From NCBI GenBank assembly GCA_902463905.1, contig CABQHF010000080.1, positions 1-8,832 of the forward strand: DNA of 8,832 bases, in the 5' to 3' direction. Of the stretch, positions 5,697 to 8,832 are shown one piece after another (within the stretch, counting starts at the first letter, position 1; each line of letters opens with the position of its first letter). This DNA is from an uncultured Faecalibacterium sp. (GTDB lineage Bacteria > Bacillota > Clostridia > Oscillospirales > Ruminococcaceae). The position numbers were made by a program, and so were the translations under genes. The notes under the pieces are model-generated. The model did not search any database. It was not told the DNA's origin and worked only from the letters and a program-made list of their open reading frames with translations.

Positions 5697-7216
5697 TCCT
5701 CAATCTCCTCCTCATTTTCCACCAGCGGCAGGTATAAGATCACGGCCGTGCCCCATCCCGGATGGGACCGTACCACAAGGCGGCTGCCCGGATCCAGCAA
5801 TCGCAGGCGGGCCGCTACGTTATAGATACCGATATGTTCCCAGCGCTCGCCGGACTGGCTGAGCGCCGCGCGCAGCTGCTGCAGCTGCTGGGGCTGAATG
5901 CCCACGCCGTTGTCCACCACGCGGATGCACAACTGTCCTTTCTCCCGCAGGGGCGTCATGCGGATGCGCACCACGCCGCCTTCCTCCTTGGGGCAGATGC
6001 CGTGCTTGAAGGCGTTTTCCACGATGGGTTGCAGGATGAAGGACGGCACCATGGTCTCGGTGAGGTCCAGCGAATCGGAAAAGCTCCATTCCATACGCAC
6101 CCGCTCGCCGAAGCGGACATGGTAGATGGAATAATACTCATCCACGATGCGCACCTCGCGGGAGAGCGGCACCTGCTCGTCATTGCTCATCAGGCTGTAG
6201 CGCAGCAGGTGCGAAAGCGCCATGATGAGGGCCTGGGTGCGGTAGGCTTCCTCGGTGCCAGCGGTCTGCTGGATGACGTTCAGGGTGTTGAACAGAAAGT
6301 GCGGGTCGATCTGGCTGCGCAGCTGCTGCAGACGACTGCGTTCCATGCGGTTCTGCAGCTCCAGGGCCTCGGTCTTTTGGCGGTGCAGCTCCCGCTCGAT
6401 CTCGTTTTTCTCCTGCAGGGTGGTCACCTGCTGGGCCATGGAGTGCTTCATGACGTTGAAGGACTCGGCCAGCTGGGCGATCTCCGGCTGTTTGGGCAGG
6501 GGGATGTCCGGCGTGTCGAACCTGCTCTGCCCGATATCGCGGGAGGCCGTGATCATCTGCATCACCGGCGTGAGGAGCTGCATGACCAGCAGGCCGATGA
6601 TGCAGCCCAGTGCCACGCACAGGGCCACCACCACTGTCTGCAGCATCGTGATCCGCTCGTTCAGGGCCGAAATGGCAGTGTAGGTGGTCTGGAAGTCCAG
6701 GATGGCCGTTTCCAACAACTGCAGGGTGTACTGGCTCAGGTAATCGCCGCAGGGCTCCACCTTTGCATAGTACAACTGAGAGGCGGCAGTGTCATCACCG
6801 TTCAAAAGGTCCCCCTGCAGTGTGGCCAGCAGATCGGTGTAGCTCTGGTAGACGGTCTTCACCGCGCTGTAAAGCACCCGCTGTTCGTCGCTGATGTTTT
6901 CCAGGCTGTCCAGGCTGGCACCGATGCGCCACAGCCAGGCGTTGCAGGTGGAAGAGGCGGACTGCATCTGTTCGATGAGGTCCTCCGGCTCCTCGTTCTC
7001 CCAGTGGTACGCTTCCAGTGCGGAGATGGAGTTTTCCAGCCCGTTCTGGAACCGGCTGATGGCATTGAAGCAGCCCATCTGCTCGTCCTGCACTGCCTGC
7101 ACGGCCCGGGACTTGTAGCCGTTGAGGGCAAGCTGCAGGATAAAGACGGCGAAAAAAGCCGCCAGGCACAGGCACATGCGCTGCTTGAGGGTGATCTGCC
7201 ATCTGCGGTGCTGCAA
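5693..7216 (-). CDS. YesM-type membrane sensor histidine kinase (HisKA_5/HATPase)
   Basis: This 507-residue kinase autophosphorylates in response to an extracellular cue and passes the phosphate to the adjacent regulator. Transmembrane segments lie at about 14-32 and 190-215. The roughly 155-residue outer region between them looks wholly helical rather than Cache-like, which suits sensing through a partner protein. A short HAMP-like segment (about 216-262) and a coiled coil (about 260-300) lead to the dimerisation box SQIDPHFLFNTLN, with phospho-acceptor H306. The ATPase N box is at 397-406 (E400, N401, K404, H405), followed by DNGVGI (435-440) and GIYN (463-466). The start is TTG at 7216, supported by AAAGGAGG 9 nt upstream; the next in-frame Met (14) has no such site. 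It is the first gene of a three-gene operon ending at 3823. Confidence 0.95.
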   Translation of the reverse strand: MQHRRWQITLKQRMCLCLAAFFAVFILQLALNGYKSRAVQAVQDEQMGCFNAISRFQNGLENSISALEAYHWENEEPEDLIEQMQSASSTCNAWLWRIGASLDSLENISDEQRVLYSAVKTVYQSYTDLLATLQGDLLNGDDTAASQLYYAKVEPCGDYLSQYTLQLLETAILDFQTTYTAISALNERITMLQTVVVALCVALGCIIGLLVMQLLTPVMQMITASRDIGQSRFDTPDIPLPKQPEIAQLAESFNVMKHSMAQQVTTLQEKNEIERELHRQKTEALELQNRMERSRLQQLRSQIDPHFLFNTLNVIQQTAGTEEAYRTQALIMALSHLLRYSLMSNDEQVPLSREVRIVDEYYSIYHVRFGERVRMEWSFSDSLDLTETMVPSFILQPIVENAFKHGICPKEEGGVVRIRMTPLREKGQLCIRVVDNGVGIQPQQLQQLRAALSQSGERWEHIGIYNVAARLRLLDPGSRLVVRSHPGWGTAVILYLPLVENEEEIEE

Positions 7217-7225
7217 AGCCGACCG

Positions 7226-7233
7226 CCTCCTTT
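7226..7233 (-). promoter_or_regulatory. Ribosome binding site deciding the TTG start of the kinase
   Basis: Minus-strand AAAGGAGG lies 9 nt before TTG at 7216. No ATG or GTG in frame lies at a workable distance, so the kinase most probably starts at TTG. That usually lowers translation of the first gene of the operon. Confidence 0.8.
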
Positions 7234-7248
7234 CCGTTATTAACAGTT

Positions 7249-7278
7249 ATTCTACCATGTTTTGGACTGAATTAGCAA
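7249..7278 (-). promoter_or_regulatory. Promoter of the sensor kinase operon
   Basis: On the minus strand, -35 TTGCTA (7273-7278) and -10 TAGAAT (7249-7254) have an 18-bp spacer. The AATGTC block of the two target promoters is absent here, so expression may be constitutive and low. The region is shared with the divergent plus-strand promoter at 7297-7325. Confidence 0.6.
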
Positions 7279-7296
7279 GGTTTCTGCGGATTTCGC

Positions 7297-7325
7297 TTGT
7301 CTAAATGACACAAATGTGATACGAT
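7297..7325 (+). promoter_or_regulatory. Promoter of the YcxB-like gene
   Basis: -35 TTGTCT (7297-7302) and -10 TACGAT (7320-7325) are separated by exactly 17 bp, 27 nt before the ATG at 7353. A second -10-like TATAAA (7329-7334) overlaps the leader. A ribosome site, AAAGGAGG, lies at 7338-7345. Confidence 0.65.
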
Positions 7326-7352
7326 GCCTATAAATACAAAGGAGGCGACTTT

Positions 7353-7886
7353 ATGTCCCAGACGATCTCTGTTTCCACCACGATGGACGAGCAGGGTTTC
7401 CGCAATTTTGCTGTATTCGATGTGTTCCGCCATCATAAGGCCTGGAAGCGCCCGGCCATTTTTGCTGTGATCATGCTGGTGTTTTCCGGCATCTGCCTTT
7501 TCCAGCTCGGCAAACGGCAGGGGGCCGGGTTACTGAGCGCCGTGCTGGCCATCGTGGCCATCGGCCTGCCCGCTACTTATTTCGGGATGTATTTCTACAG
7601 CCTGAGCCATCAGATCAAAAAGATGCACCTGCCCCGACCCTTCTACCGCACCGAGCTGAGCGATGAGGGCGCGGCCATCTGGATGGTGGGCAAGCAGGAC
7701 AAGGCCGAGCCTACCGAGCGCCACAGCTGGGAGAGCATCTACTGCGCCTACCGCCTGCCGGATGCCGTGTACCTGTATGTGGAGCAGGGCAAGGCCTATC
7801 TGCTGAACGAACGCATGGAGACCGCATGGGAATACCTGCAGGAGAAAATGCCTGCCGAAAAGCTGCACGACTGCCGGAAGGCGTGA
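7353..7886 (+). CDS. Small membrane protein with YcxB-like C-terminal domain, function unknown
   Basis: The 177-residue protein has a short cytoplasmic N-terminus, two transmembrane helices (about 34-52 and 59-82) and a soluble C-terminal part (about 98-165). Its pattern, FYRTELSDEGAAIW, then HSWESIYCAY, then YLYVEQGKAYLLNE, resembles the YcxB-like domain. That domain is common in Firmicutes membrane proteins and has no established role. The ATG has a strong GGAGG site at 7341-7345 and a sigma-A-type promoter just upstream. A terminator follows the stop by about 20 nt, so it is transcribed alone. It is divergent from the kinase operon, but nothing ties it functionally to uronate sensing. The domain assignment is from pattern memory only. 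Confidence 0.8.
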   Translation: MSQTISVSTTMDEQGFRNFAVFDVFRHHKAWKRPAIFAVIMLVFSGICLFQLGKRQGAGLLSAVLAIVAIGLPATYFGMYFYSLSHQIKKMHLPRPFYRTELSDEGAAIWMVGKQDKAEPTERHSWESIYCAYRLPDAVYLYVEQGKAYLLNERMETAWEYLQEKMPAEKLHDCRKA

Positions 7887-7905
7887 TCCGCAGCCCATAA
7901 AAACC

Positions 7906-7944
7906 AAAAGGAACTGCCGACGGGGTGTCGGCAGTTCCTTTTTT
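7906..7944 (+). terminator. Intrinsic terminator of the YcxB-like gene
   Basis: A perfect 12-bp stem (7910-7921 with 7927-7938), a 5-nt GGGGT loop and a run of six T (7939-7944). A preceding AAAA can extend the stem. Confidence 0.95.
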
Positions 7945-7950
7945 CGTTTC

Positions 7951-7988
7951 AAAAAAACCACGCCGCGGCAAAGCAACGCGCAGCGTGG
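7951..7988 (-). terminator. Intrinsic terminator of the oxidoreductase gene
   Basis: In minus-strand RNA, CCACGC (7983-7988) pairs with GCGUGG (7958-7963). An inner CGCG/CGCG stem lies beyond a small bulge, and seven U follow (7951-7957). It begins 29 nt after the stop codon at 8018. It stands back to back with the plus-strand terminator at 7906-7944, closing two convergent genes. Confidence 0.85.
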
Positions 7989-8017
7989 AATGGAAGATGG
8001 CTTATTCTGTTATGAGA

Positions 8018-8832
8018 TCAGCGGGCGACGGTATACTTGTGCAGGGTCTTGCGCACAGCGCCGGGGCCGGCGAACAGCTCCTTGGCCATGCCCTCGATCT
8101 TTTCGCCCAGACCAACGGCGTACAGATCCACGCCGAACACATCGGTGCGGCTGTACAGAGCCTTCAGGCAGCTGAAGTCCTGCTCGCCTTCCCGCACTTC
8201 CAACGGGTTGACGATGGCCTGCAGCTCAGCCAGCAGCGGATCGGGAGAGATCTCGAAAGGCTGGCCGTTGTCGTCGATGCCCTTCAGGTAGCGGGCATAG
8301 CCTGCCAGCACCAGCGGGATCAGCACCAGGTTGCTCTTGTCCAGGCCGCGTGCCTCGTAAGCCTTGATGGTCTCGCCGAAGCGGATGGCCAGCTTCTGGG
8401 AGGTATCGGTGGCAATACGCTGGGGAGCGTCCGGCATGAAGGGGTTGGGCAGGCGGCGGTTGATGACAGCGCCAATAAACTCATAGGGGTTCAGCACGCC
8501 GGGATCGACCACGACCGGCATGGCCTCGATGTAGCCGATCTTCTGGATGAAGGCACGCAGATCCTCGTCTGCCATCTCGGCAGAGATAAGGTTGTAGCCC
8601 AGCATGCAGCCGTAGATGGACATGGCAGTGTGCAGCGGGTTCAGGCAGGTGCACACCTTCATCTTCTCAATCTTGTCCACGGTCTCGCGGTCGCAGTACA
8701 GCACGCCGCCCAGCTCCAGCGGAGGACGGCCATTGGTATAGTGATCCTCGATGCACAGGTACTGGGTCTCCTCGGCATTGACGAAGGGAGCCGTGAAGGT
8801 GTGCTTCTCGGTGACGATGGTGTAGTTGTCCT
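8018..8832 (-). CDS. Mannitol dehydrogenase family oxidoreductase, probably fructuronate reductase-like (C-terminal part, runs off the right edge)
   Basis: 270 residues before the stop are visible, with the first whole codon at 8830-8828. Family members have about 480-540 residues, so the N-terminal Rossmann NAD-binding domain lies outside. The C-terminal domain signature is present: K58, N64 and H67 (visible numbering) in KVCTCLNPLHTAM match the Lys/Asn/His catalytic site of polyol and uronate dehydrogenases. NPFMPDAPQRIATDTSQKL and RFGETIKAYEARG are further landmarks. K58 and N64 are six residues apart, whereas I recall five in mannitol dehydrogenase and UxuB. Members include UxuB (D-fructuronate to D-mannonate), UxaB (tagaturonate reductase) and mannitol or arabinitol dehydrogenases. 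The nearby pectinase-like and TRAP genes favour a hexuronate role, but the sequence alone does not settle the substrate. Confidence 0.85.
   Translation of the reverse strand, partial: DNYTIVTEKHTFTAPFVNAEETQYLCIEDHYTNGRPPLELGGVLYCDRETVDKIEKMKVCTCLNPLHTAMSIYGCMLGYNLISAEMADEDLRAFIQKIGYIEAMPVVVDPGVLNPYEFIGAVINRRLPNPFMPDAPQRIATDTSQKLAIRFGETIKAYEARGLDKSNLVLIPLVLAGYARYLKGIDDNGQPFEISPDPLLAELQAIVNPLEVREGEQDFSCLKALYSRTDVFGVDLYAVGLGEKIEGMAKELFAGPGAVRKTLHKYTVAR

Noticed and set aside
5762..7243. A 493-codon open frame on the plus strand, antisense to the sensor kinase
   Set aside because: The kinase motifs on the minus strand are unambiguous. The antisense product is Leu/Gln/His-rich filler without domains.

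Overview
The window looks like chromosome from a gut Clostridia member of the Faecalibacterium/Ruminococcaceae type. The reasons are GC-rich coding sequence with AT-rich intergenic gaps, strong AGGAGG ribosome sites, lipoprotein and Tat-like signal peptides, a YesM/YesN-type two-component system and sugar-acid genes. The genus is an inference from style, not proven here. Nothing indicates a phage, an IS element, a CRISPR array, or rRNA or tRNA genes.

Layout, right to left on the minus strand. (1) The C-terminal half of a mannitol-dehydrogenase-family oxidoreductase, probably fructuronate reductase-like, enters from the right edge and ends at 8018. (2) A small plus-strand membrane protein with a YcxB-like domain (7353-7886) converges on it, and two back-to-back terminators separate them. 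(3) Divergent from that gene is a tight minus-strand operon: a YesM-type sensor kinase (7216-5693, TTG start), an AraC-type response regulator (5696-4893) and a TRAP-type solute-binding lipoprotein (4896-3886). Both junctions are 4-bp start/stop overlaps, and a good intrinsic terminator follows at 3823-3866. (4) A 900-residue secreted right-handed beta-helix protein related to GH28 polygalacturonases (3593-891) has its own promoter. (5) The 5' part of a second TRAP solute-binding lipoprotein (566 to the left edge) also has its own promoter; TRAP membrane subunits may follow outside the window.

How the genes may work together (inference): the secreted beta-helix enzyme would release a uronate or a related acidic sugar from a pectin-like polymer. 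The TRAP system would import it, and the oxidoreductase would feed it into the hexuronate pathway. The kinase, regulator and orphan binding protein would sense the ligand outside the cell and switch on the enzyme and the transporter.

The most interesting observation is a 45-bp block found upstream of both the beta-helix gene and the TRAP gene, 36/45 identical without gaps. It abuts the -35 element of each promoter at the same spacing and contains AATGTC-like half-sites 20 bp apart. It is not seen at the promoter of the regulatory operon. It is a strong candidate binding site for the AraC-type regulator encoded between positions 4893 and 5696, and it would define a small sensory and catabolic regulon.
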